DNA from: Actinomycetota bacterium
GTDB lineage: Bacteria > Actinomycetota > Actinomycetes > Streptosporangiales > Streptosporangiaceae
Reading direction: 5' to 3'
DNA: 12,225 bases
Assembly (NCBI GenBank): GCA_003242605.1
Contig: QGUZ01000137.1
Span: 1 to 12,225 of the forward strand
Shown: positions 6,313 through 12,225 of the stretch, in pieces
Position numbering within the stretch: the stretch's first letter is position 1
How the letters are laid out: each line of letters begins with the position of its first letter
Translations under genes and position numbers: made by a program
Notes under the pieces: model-generated
What the model saw: the letters and a program-made list of their open reading frames with translations, nothing else
What the model was told of the DNA's origin: nothing
Databases searched by the model: none

Positions 6313-7439
6313 GAGTCACCTCCGAACGCGGGGTGGACGACCTCGCCCGCGTGGGTGAGCACGACCCCGGCCTGGATCGGATCGTCCAGGTCGATCGCGA
6401 GGGCGCCGTCCCGGATCAGGTGGCCGAGGAGTGCGCGGACGTTGCTGGAGTACGCCGTCGACGCCGCCTCCGGCATGGTGGCGGCGAGATCGGCGGCGCC
6501 GATCACCGTGACGCCCTCGTCGGTGACGATCGTCTCGCCGGGGCGGGAGCCCTCGACGTTGCCGCCCAGCTCGCTCGCGGCCATGTCGACGACGACCGAC
6601 CCGGCCCGCATGCCCTTGAGCGCGGCCTCGGTGACGAGCAGCGGCGGCCGCCGCCCCGGCACCCGCGCCGTGGTGATCACCACGTCGTGGCGGGCGATGT
6701 GCCGGGCCAGCTCCGCCTGCTGGGCCCGCTGCTCCTCGGCGGTGAGCGCGCGGGCGTACCCGCCGGTGCCGGAGCCCACCGGCCCCGATTGGAGCCGCAG
6801 GAACTGGGCGCCGAGCGAGGTGATCTCGCCCTCGGCCTCGGGGCGGATGTCGTAGCCGGTGACCACGGCGCCGAGCCGGCGGGCCGTACCGATCGCCTGC
6901 AGCCCGGCCACGCCCGCGCCGAGCACGAGCACCTGGGCCGGGCGGGCGGTGCCCGCCGCGGTGACGAGCAGCGGGAAGAACCGGCCGTACGTGGCGGCGG
7001 CGAGCACCGCCGCCTTGTACCCGGCGATGTTGTCCTGGGAGGTCATCGCGTCCATGGTCTGGGCGGCGCTGATCGTCCGCGGCAGGCCCTCGAAGGCGAT
7101 CGCGGTGACGTTCTTGGCGGCGAGCTCGCGGACGTAGTCCGGATCGCCGAAGGGACGCAGCATGCCGATCACGGTCTGGCCGTCGCGTAGCGCGGCCGTG
7201 TCGGGCCGGCGCACGGTCACCACGACGTCCGCGCGCTCATACAGCTCGGCGGTGGCCACCACCTCCGCCCCGGCCTCGCGGTACGCGCTGTCGGGATGCC
7301 AGGCGGCTTCGCCGGCGCCTGACTCGATCAGTACGTGCAGGCCCATCTCCCGCAGGCGGCCGACGGCGTCCGGAACGAGCGCGACCCGCCGCTCACCCGC
7401 CGCCGTCTCTTTGCCGACCCCGACCCTGAGCGCGACCAT
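6309..7439 (-). CDS. pntAA: NAD(P) transhydrogenase subunit alpha-1, NAD(H)-binding (PntAA)
   Basis: The 376-residue product is soluble domain I of the proton-translocating transhydrogenase. The N-terminus VGVGKETAAGERRVALVP is the alanine dehydrogenase/PNT signature. The segment AQTMDAMTSQDNIAGYKAA (126-144) includes the RQD-type loop that contacts domain III. The NAD fold carries VLGAGVAGLQAIGTARRLGA (172-191) and an acidic residue in GYDIRP (195-200), as expected for NAD(H) rather than NADP(H) binding. Later motifs are SVVVDMAASELGGNVEGS (281-298) and the mobile-loop region around 221-232. ATG 7439 has GAGAGGGG about 5 nt upstream. It is the first gene of the minus-strand pnt operon. Alanine dehydrogenase is excluded because the two membrane subunits follow directly. 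Confidence 0.97.
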   Translation of the reverse strand: MVALRVGVGKETAAGERRVALVPDAVGRLREMGLHVLIESGAGEAAWHPDSAYREAGAEVVATAELYERADVVVTVRRPDTAALRDGQTVIGMLRPFGDPDYVRELAAKNVTAIAFEGLPRTISAAQTMDAMTSQDNIAGYKAAVLAAATYGRFFPLLVTAAGTARPAQVLVLGAGVAGLQAIGTARRLGAVVTGYDIRPEAEGEITSLGAQFLRLQSGPVGSGTGGYARALTAEEQRAQQAELARHIARHDVVITTARVPGRRPPLLVTEAALKGMRAGSVVVDMAASELGGNVEGSRPGETIVTDEGVTVIGAADLAATMPEAASTAYSSNVRALLGHLIRDGALAIDLDDPIQAGVVLTHAGEVVHPAFGGDS

Positions 7440-7663
7440 GGTGCCCCTCTCGGTAGGCCATTCCTGGCGACTGGCATTCGCATGCGTCGGTACCGGAACA
7501 AAGTCCCGTAAAAAGCTTCGCTATCGATCCGTACCCCGCAGAGGGCCAAAGGTCCATATGTCAGGTCTTGAAGCCCCGAGCCCGAGTGACGTTCGCCCCC
7601 TACAGACCCTGATCGCCCCCCGGATAGACAGGGAACTCAGGACGGACCTTCCGGGGAGAAAAC
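7440..7663. promoter_or_regulatory. Divergent intergenic region between the pnt and por operons
   Basis: These 224 nt must carry the promoters of both operons unless transcription comes from elsewhere. A relatively AT-rich patch lies at about 7496-7530. Two perfect 8-bp palindromes sit close together: CGCATGCG (7479-7486) and CGGTACCG (7488-7495), 38-55 bp upstream of pntAA. AGGTC is repeated directly at 7550-7554 and 7563-7567. GGAAC (7495-7499) resembles an ECF-sigma -35 box, but I find no matching -10. I see no canonical -35/-10 pair at correct spacing on either strand, so exact promoter positions are not called. Confidence 0.55.
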
Positions 7664-8245
7664 GTGTTCCAGGTGCGAATCCACGGACGAGGCGGCCAAG
7701 GCGTCGTCACCGCGGCCGAGCTGCTGTCCATCGCCGCGTTCCTCGAGGGCCGGCACGCGCAGGCGTTTCCCACGTTCGGCTCCGAACGGACCGGCGCCCC
7801 CGTGGTGGCGTTCTGCCGCATCGACGATCGGCCGATCCGGGTGCGCGAGCCGATCGCCCGGCCCGACGCCCTGATCGTCCAGGACGCCACGCTGCTGCGG
7901 GCGGTGAACGTGTTCGACGGCCTCGGCCCGGACGCGTACGTGCTCATCAACACGGCCCGCGACCTGCGCGAGCTCGGCGCCGCCGAGGCCCTCGCCGCGC
8001 TGCGGCCGGAGCGGGTGCGCACCGTGCCCGCCACCGCACTGGCGCGCGAGCACCTGGGCCGCCCGGTGCCGAACGCCGTTCTGCTCGGCGGCTTCGCCGC
8101 GCTCACCGGGGTGGTGTCGCTCGATTCGGTGTGCGCCGCGATCCGGCAGCGGTTCTCCGGGCGGGTCGCCGACGGCAACGTGGCCGCCGCCGAGCGGGCC
8201 CACGCGTACGTCAGCGCCACGATGAAGGAGGGGGTCGATGCTTAG
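7664..8245 (+). CDS. porG: 2-oxoacid:acceptor oxidoreductase gamma subunit
   Basis: The 193-residue product is a standard-length gamma subunit. It opens with VRIHGRGGQGVVTAAELL (4-21), the G-x-G-G-Q-G signature of the CoA-interacting domain III. AFPTFGSERTGAPVVAF (34-50) is the second hallmark of PorG/VorG proteins. LINTARD (94-100) and VPNAVLLGGFAALTG (135-149) match conserved strands and helices. The start is GTG 7664 with GGGGAGA 4 nt upstream; no in-frame ATG fits the family N-terminus better. It is the first gene of the por operon, and its stop overlaps the porA start by 8 nt. The gamma-alpha-beta order, without a separate delta ferredoxin gene, is notable. The substrate cannot be read from this subunit. 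Confidence 0.95.
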   Translation: MFQVRIHGRGGQGVVTAAELLSIAAFLEGRHAQAFPTFGSERTGAPVVAFCRIDDRPIRVREPIARPDALIVQDATLLRAVNVFDGLGPDAYVLINTARDLRELGAAEALAALRPERVRTVPATALAREHLGRPVPNAVLLGGFAALTGVVSLDSVCAAIRQRFSGRVADGNVAAAERAHAYVSATMKEGVDA

Positions 8246-9464
8246 GCAGATGGAGGGCTCGCAGGCGGTCGCCGAGGCGGTCGCCTTGTGCCGGCCGGAG
8301 GTGATCTGCGCCTACCCGATCTCCCCGCAGACCCACATCGTGGAAGGGCTCAGCCGGCTGGTGAAGTCGGGCGCGCTCGCCCCGTGCGAGTACGTGAACG
8401 TGGAGTCGGAGTTCGCCGCGATGTCGGTCGCGATCGGCGCCTCCGCCGCCGGGGCCCGCGCCTACACCGCCACCTCCAGCCAGGGGCTGCTCTACATGAC
8501 CGAGGCGGTGTACAACGCGGGCGGCCTCGGCCTGCCGATCGTGATGACGGTGGCGAACCGGGCGCTGGGCGCGCCGATCAACATCTGGAACGACCACAGC
8601 GACGCGATGTCCCAGCGCGACGCCGGCTGGCTGCAGCTGTACGCCGAGGACAACCAGGAGGCGGTCGACCTGCACATCCAGGCGTTCCGCATCGCCGAGG
8701 AGCTGTCGCTGCCGGTGATGGTGTGCATGGACGGGTTCGTGCTCACCCACGCCTACGAGCGGGTCGACCTGCCCGAGCAGCGGCAGGTGGACGACTTCCT
8801 GCCGCCGTTCGCGCCGCGCCAGGTGCTCGACCCGAACGACCCGGTGTCGATCGGCGCGATGGTCGGCCCGGAGGCGTTCACCGAGGTGCGCTACCTCGCC
8901 CACCGGCGGCACCTACGCGCCCTGGAGGTCATCCCGCGGGTGGCGGGCGAGTTCGCCGACGCGTTCGGCCGCGAATCCGGCGGCCTGGTCCGGCCGTACC
9001 GGCTCGACGACGCGGACACCGCGATCGTCGCGATGGGGTCGGTGCTCGGCACGCTCAAGGACGTCGTCGACGAGCGGCGCGGGCACGGCGAGCGCGTCGG
9101 CGTGCTCGGGATCACCGCGTTCCGCCCGTTCCCGTTCGCCGAGGTACGGCGGGCGCTGCGCGGCGTCCGGCGCGTGGTGGTGCTGGAGCGCACGCTCTCG
9201 GTCGGGGTCGGCGGCGTGGTCACCGACCACGTGCGGGCCGCCCTCGACGGGGCGATGCGGGAGACGAGCGCGGCGAACGGCGCCGCGCCGTACCTGTGGA
9301 CCGTGATCGCCGGGCTCGGCGGGCGGCCGATCACCACGGCCTCGCTGCACGAGATGATCGACCGCGCGGTGACCGAACGGCTCGAGCCGCTCACCTTCCT
9401 CGACCTGCGGCGCGACCTGGTCGAGCGGGAGGCGCACCGGGAGCGCGCCGCCGAAAGGGTGTGA
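8238..9464 (+). CDS. porA: Pyruvate/2-oxoacid:acceptor oxidoreductase alpha subunit
   Basis: The 408-residue product starts MEGSQAVAEAV, typical of PorA. The AYPISPQTHIVEGL segment (25-38) corresponds to the Y-P-I-T-P motif at the active site. VESEFAAMS (55-63) contains the Glu that is expected to activate TPP. TSSQGLLYM (79-87) and ANRALGAPINIWNDHSDAMS (106-125), followed by QRDAGWLQLYAEDNQEA, match pyruvate synthase alpha subunits closely, favouring pyruvate over 2-oxoglutarate or branched 2-oxoacids. The C-terminal half (about 240-370) holds the transketolase-C-like domain II. ATG 8238 lies inside the end of porG, with AAGGAGGGGG at 8225-8234 as a strong SD. The reaction is 2-oxoacid plus CoA to acyl-CoA, CO2 and two electrons, and it is reversible. 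The substrate assignment is inferred from motif resemblance. Confidence 0.94.
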   Translation: MLRQMEGSQAVAEAVALCRPEVICAYPISPQTHIVEGLSRLVKSGALAPCEYVNVESEFAAMSVAIGASAAGARAYTATSSQGLLYMTEAVYNAGGLGLPIVMTVANRALGAPINIWNDHSDAMSQRDAGWLQLYAEDNQEAVDLHIQAFRIAEELSLPVMVCMDGFVLTHAYERVDLPEQRQVDDFLPPFAPRQVLDPNDPVSIGAMVGPEAFTEVRYLAHRRHLRALEVIPRVAGEFADAFGRESGGLVRPYRLDDADTAIVAMGSVLGTLKDVVDERRGHGERVGVLGITAFRPFPFAEVRRALRGVRRVVVLERTLSVGVGGVVTDHVRAALDGAMRETSAANGAAPYLWTVIAGLGGRPITTASLHEMIDRAVTERLEPLTFLDLRRDLVEREAHRERAAERV

Positions 9465-9467
9465 CGA

Positions 9468-10466
9468 ATGCCCGCACAGGAAATCAAGTTCTACCAGACC
9501 GGCAGCCTGGTGGTCGGCAACCGGCTGCTCGACCCCGAGCGGCGCACCGTACAGGCCGACATGCGCCGCCCCAACACGCTCACCTCGGGACACCGGGCCT
9601 GCCAGGGGTGCGGCGAGGCGCTCGGCGCCCGGTGGGTCGTGGACGCGGCGCACCGCGCCACCGGCGGCCGGCTCGTCGTGGTCAACGCCACCGGCTGCCT
9701 GGAGGTGTTCTCCACCCCGTACCCGGAGACCTCCTGGCGGGTGGCGTGGCTGCACTCGCTGTTCGGCAACGCCCCCGCGGTGGCCAGCGGCGTCGCCGCG
9801 GCGCTGAAGGTGAAGGGCCGCACCGACGTGCGGGTGGTCGGCCAGGGCGGCGACGGCGGCACCGTCGACATCGGGTTCGCCTGCCTGTCGGGCATGTTCG
9901 AGCGCAACGACGACGTGCTGTTCGTCTGCTACGACAACCAGGCGTACATGAACACCGGGGTGCAGCGCTCCGGCGCCACCCCGCCGGCGGCGCGCACCGC
10001 CACCACCCAGGCGGTCGGTCCGGAGCCGGGCAACCCGTTCGGCCAGGGCAAGAACACGCCGCTGATCGCGATGGCGCACGAGATCCCGTACGTCGCCACC
10101 GCGACCGTCGCCGACCTGCGCGACCTGGAGTACAAGGTGCACCGGGCGATGGAGCTGCGCGGCGCCCGCTACCTGCACGTGCTCGTGCCCTGCCCGCTCG
10201 GCTGGGTCACCCCCTCCAGCGACACCATCCGCGTGGCGCGGCTGGCCAAGGAGTCGGGCCTGTTCCCGGTCTTCGAGGCCGAGCACGGCGAGATCACCTC
10301 GGTGTCGAAGATCCGCCGCAAGGTGCCGGTCGAGGAGTACCTGCGCGCCCAGGGCCGGTTCGCGCACCTGTTCGGCGACCCGCCGCGTGCCGACGTCATC
10401 GCCGCGCTGCAGGAGGTCGCCGACCGCAACATCCGCCGCTTCGGCCTGCTGGACGAGGAGGGCTGA
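9468..10466 (+). CDS. porB: Pyruvate/2-oxoacid:acceptor oxidoreductase beta subunit (TPP-binding)
   Basis: The 332-residue product carries the four cysteines expected to bind the proximal [4Fe-4S] cluster: C45 and C48 in ACQGCGEALG, C77 in NATGCLEV and C242 in VPCPLGW. The TPP/Mg motif is GDGGTVDIG (128-136) with YDNQAYMNTG (155-164). ETSWRVAWLHSLFGNAPAVA (87-106) and KNTPLIAMAHEIPYVATATV (195-214) match PorB proteins of the pyruvate type. About 35 N-terminal residues before the first cysteine are longer than in minimal PorB. ATG 9468 is 3 nt after the porA stop, with a moderate GAAAGGG upstream. Together with PorA it forms the catalytic core; electrons leave through its cluster toward the ferredoxin domain encoded by the next gene. 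Confidence 0.95.
   Translation: MPAQEIKFYQTGSLVVGNRLLDPERRTVQADMRRPNTLTSGHRACQGCGEALGARWVVDAAHRATGGRLVVVNATGCLEVFSTPYPETSWRVAWLHSLFGNAPAVASGVAAALKVKGRTDVRVVGQGGDGGTVDIGFACLSGMFERNDDVLFVCYDNQAYMNTGVQRSGATPPAARTATTQAVGPEPGNPFGQGKNTPLIAMAHEIPYVATATVADLRDLEYKVHRAMELRGARYLHVLVPCPLGWVTPSSDTIRVARLAKESGLFPVFEAEHGEITSVSKIRRKVPVEEYLRAQGRFAHLFGDPPRADVIAALQEVADRNIRRFGLLDEEG
10456..10462 (+). promoter_or_regulatory. Shine-Dalgarno deciding the start of the flavoprotein gene
   Basis: AGGAGGG lies 5 nt before ATG 10468 and overlaps the end of porB. It supports ATG 10468 over the longer in-frame opening from 10387, which would run 80 nt into porB and add residues unlike the family. Confidence 0.8.
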
Positions 10467-10467
10467 C

Positions 10468-12087
10468 ATGGACAGGCCGTTCGCGATCACCCTTGAGGTC
10501 GGATCCAGCCTCGCGAACAAGACCGGGGCGTGGCGGACCGAGCGGCCCGTCTACCTCGACCGCTTCCCGCCCTGCAACCAGCACTGCCCCGCCGGGGAGA
10601 ACGTGCAGGGCTGGCTGTACCACGCGGAGAGCGGCGACTACGAGACCGCCTGGCGCATCCTCATGACGGACAACCCGTTCCCCGCGGTGATGGGCCGGGT
10701 CTGCTACCACCCCTGCCAGACCGCGTGCAACCGCGGCAAGCTGGACGAGGCGGTCGGCATCAACGCGGTCGAGCGCTTCCTCGGCGACGAGGCGCTGCGC
10801 CGCGGCTGGACCGTGCCGGTCGAGGCCGAGCCGTCCGGCAAGCGGGTGCTCGTGGTCGGCGCGGGCCCCGCCGGGCTGTCCGCCGCCTACCACCTGGTGC
10901 TTCTCGGCCACAAGGTGACCGTGGTCGACTCGGGCGAGGAGCCCGGCGGCATGATGCGGTACGGCATCCCGCGCTACCGGCTGCCCCGCGACGTGCTCGC
11001 CGCCGAGATCCAGCGCATCCTCGACATGGGCGTGCGCTTCGTGGGCGGCCACACCGTCACCGACCTGCGCGCCGAGATGGCCGGGTACGACGCGGCGTTC
11101 CTCGCGGTCGGGGCCCACGTGGCCCGCCGGGCGTACATCCCGGCCGGGGACACGGCCCGCATCCTCGACGCGATCAAGATGCTGCGGGACACCAACGAGG
11201 CCGAGCCGCCGCAGATCGGCCGCCGGGTCGTGGTGTACGGCGGCGGCAACACGGCGATGGACGCCGCCCGCACCGCCCGCCGCCTCGGCGCCACCGACGC
11301 GGTCGTCGTCTACCGGCGTACCAAGGACCGCATGCCGGCCCACGAGTCCGAGGTCGCCGACGCGGAGGCCGAGGGTGTGCGCATGAAGTGGCTGTCCACG
11401 ATCGCCCGGGCCGACGTCGGCAAGGTGCTGATCGAGCGCATGCGGCTCGACGAGTCCGGCTTCCCGCAGCCGACCGGCGAGTTCGAGGAGCTCGACGCCG
11501 ACACCGTGGTCCTCGCCCTCGGCCAGGAGCCCGACCTGGCCCTGCTCGAGGGCCTGCCCGGCGTGGAGATCGAGAAGGGCGTCGTCAAGGTCGGCCCGAA
11601 CATGATGACCGGCTACCCCGGCGTGTTCGCCGGCGGCGACATGGTGCCCTCCGAGCGCACCGTCACCGTCGCCATCGGCCACGGCAAGCTGGCGGCCCGG
11701 CACATCGACGCCTGGCTGCGCGGCACCGAGTACACCCCGCCGCAGCCGCCGCCCCCGGCCACCTACGACCTGCTCAACACCTGGTACTACAGCGACGCCC
11801 CGGCCCAGATCCGGCCCCGCCTCGAGGTGGCCCGCCGTATCACCACCTTCGACGAGGTCGAAGGCGGCCTCGACGAGGAGACCGCCCTGTTCGAGGCCCG
11901 CCGCTGCATGTCCTGCGGCAACTGCTTCGAGTGCGACAACTGCTACGGCGTCTGCCCCGACAACGCCGTCATCAAGCTCGGCCCCGGCCGGCGCTTCATG
12001 ATCGACTACGACTACTGCAAGGGCTGCGGCCTCTGCGTCGCCGAATGCCCCGCCGGCGCCATCACGATGGTGCCCGAGGAAACCTGA
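10468..12087 (+). CDS. GltD-like FAD/NAD(P) oxidoreductase with C-terminal 2x[4Fe-4S] ferredoxin domain
   Basis: The 539-residue product has three parts. (a) An N-terminal GltD-type Fe-S domain with C36 and C40 (PPCNQHCPAGENVQGW) and C79, C83, C87 (GRVCYHPCQTACNRG). (b) A two-dinucleotide-fold flavoprotein core. The FAD site is VLVVGAGPAGLSAAYHL (127-143) with GGMMRYGIPRYRLP (160-173). The second nucleotide site is VVVYGGGNTAMDAARTARRL (254-273) with VVYRRTKDRMPAHE, whose Arg pair fits NADP(H). GVFAGGDMVPSERTV (385-399) closes the FAD site. (c) A C-terminal ferredoxin domain (480-539): C486, C489, C492, C496 and C517, C520, C523, C527 bind two [4Fe-4S] clusters, with extra C480 and C483. Clustered after porGAB, it probably replaces PorD and passes electrons to NADP+, or takes them from NADPH. 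Glutamate synthase is unlikely because no gltB is adjacent and the ferredoxin domain is extra. Confidence 0.92.
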   Translation: MDRPFAITLEVGSSLANKTGAWRTERPVYLDRFPPCNQHCPAGENVQGWLYHAESGDYETAWRILMTDNPFPAVMGRVCYHPCQTACNRGKLDEAVGINAVERFLGDEALRRGWTVPVEAEPSGKRVLVVGAGPAGLSAAYHLVLLGHKVTVVDSGEEPGGMMRYGIPRYRLPRDVLAAEIQRILDMGVRFVGGHTVTDLRAEMAGYDAAFLAVGAHVARRAYIPAGDTARILDAIKMLRDTNEAEPPQIGRRVVVYGGGNTAMDAARTARRLGATDAVVVYRRTKDRMPAHESEVADAEAEGVRMKWLSTIARADVGKVLIERMRLDESGFPQPTGEFEELDADTVVLALGQEPDLALLEGLPGVEIEKGVVKVGPNMMTGYPGVFAGGDMVPSERTVTVAIGHGKLAARHIDAWLRGTEYTPPQPPPPATYDLLNTWYYSDAPAQIRPRLEVARRITTFDEVEGGLDEETALFEARRCMSCGNCFECDNCYGVCPDNAVIKLGPGRRFMIDYDYCKGCGLCVAECPAGAITMVPEET

Positions 12088-12225
12088 CCCGGCTTGCGCG
12101 CCCCGCCCCCCCCCCCCCCGGCCCGCCCCCCCCCCCCCCGCCCCCCCCCCCCCCCCCCCCCCGCGCACCCCCCCCCCCCCCCCCGCCGGCCCCCCCCCCC
12201 CCACACCCCCGCCCCCCGGCACCCC
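12088..12225. other. Poly-C low-complexity end, probable artefact
   Basis: After the stop at 12087 the sequence becomes almost pure C with sparse G and a few A/T, including uninterrupted C runs at 12106-12119 (14 nt) and 12141-12162 (22 nt). It encodes no gene. Read from the other strand it is poly-G, the typical no-signal output of two-colour sequencers, so a mis-assembled contig end is the simplest explanation. The Gly-rich minus-strand frames here are products of this composition. No terminator for the por operon can be identified. Confidence 0.75.

Noticed and set aside
7495..7520. GGAAC as an ECF-sigma promoter for the por operon
   Set aside because: The sequence 16-17 nt downstream does not match a plausible -10 element.
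10387..10467. 27-residue N-terminal extension of the flavoprotein
   Set aside because: It overlaps the end of porB in another frame, while ATG 10468 has an ideal SD and gives the family-like N-terminus.
8288..10666. 792-codon plus-strand frame across porA and porB
   Set aside because: It is an out-of-frame Arg/Ala/Gly-rich shadow of two well-supported genes; GC-rich DNA suppresses stops.
10468..12087. Glutamate synthase small subunit (GltD)
   Set aside because: There is no gltB neighbour, and the C-terminal two-cluster ferredoxin domain and por context point to a Por electron-transfer subunit.
10396..12222. 608-codon minus-strand frame opposite the flavoprotein
   Set aside because: It is antisense shadow sequence whose N-terminus is polyglycine from the poly-C tract. 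The plus strand encodes a recognisable flavoprotein.

Overview
This is high-GC DNA with strongly G/C-ending codons, ATG/GTG/TTG starts and purine-rich Shine-Dalgarno (SD) sites. It looks actinobacterial. The XRE-type regulator paired with an RsbW-like ATPase and the membrane pentapeptide-repeat protein suggest a Streptosporangiales- or Streptomyces-type organism. That placement is inference; no rRNA or other taxonomic marker is present.

Layout. (1) 1-117: 3' end of a gene whose C-terminus resembles the ATP-grasp half of ADP-forming acyl-CoA synthetases. (2) 118-2170: a lower-GC stretch with a noncoding region and a membrane pentapeptide-repeat protein. (3) 2444-4485: a regulatory block. An XRE/TPR-like regulator on the minus strand lies opposite a small 49-codon ORF and an RsbW-like ATP-binding protein, which overlap by ATGA. 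A strong intrinsic terminator follows at 4490-4535. (4) 4574-7439 (minus): a complete three-gene proton-translocating NAD(P) transhydrogenase operon, pntAA-pntAB-pntB, with 4-nt overlaps. (5) 7440-7663: a 224-nt divergent intergenic region. (6) 7664-12087 (plus): a four-gene 2-oxoacid (probably pyruvate) oxidoreductase operon, porG-porA-porB plus a GltD-like flavoprotein with a C-terminal two-cluster ferredoxin domain. (7) 12088-12225: almost pure poly-C, probably an assembly or read artefact at a contig end.

How the genes may work together. PorA/B/G would cleave a 2-oxoacid with CoA, using TPP and a proximal [4Fe-4S] cluster. There is no separate PorD ferredoxin subunit. Its two-cluster domain is fused to the GltD-like FAD/NAD(P) protein, so electrons would pass from TPP through Fe-S clusters and FAD to NAD(P)+, or backwards for reductive carboxylation. 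The divergent transhydrogenase would couple the NADPH/NADH balance to the proton gradient. The two operons together read as one redox module: a modular 2-oxoacid:NAD(P)+ oxidoreductase beside an energy-linked transhydrogenase. Each family is known. The pairing and the electron route are inferred from gene order and domains. The regulatory block and the pentapeptide gene are not obviously part of this module.
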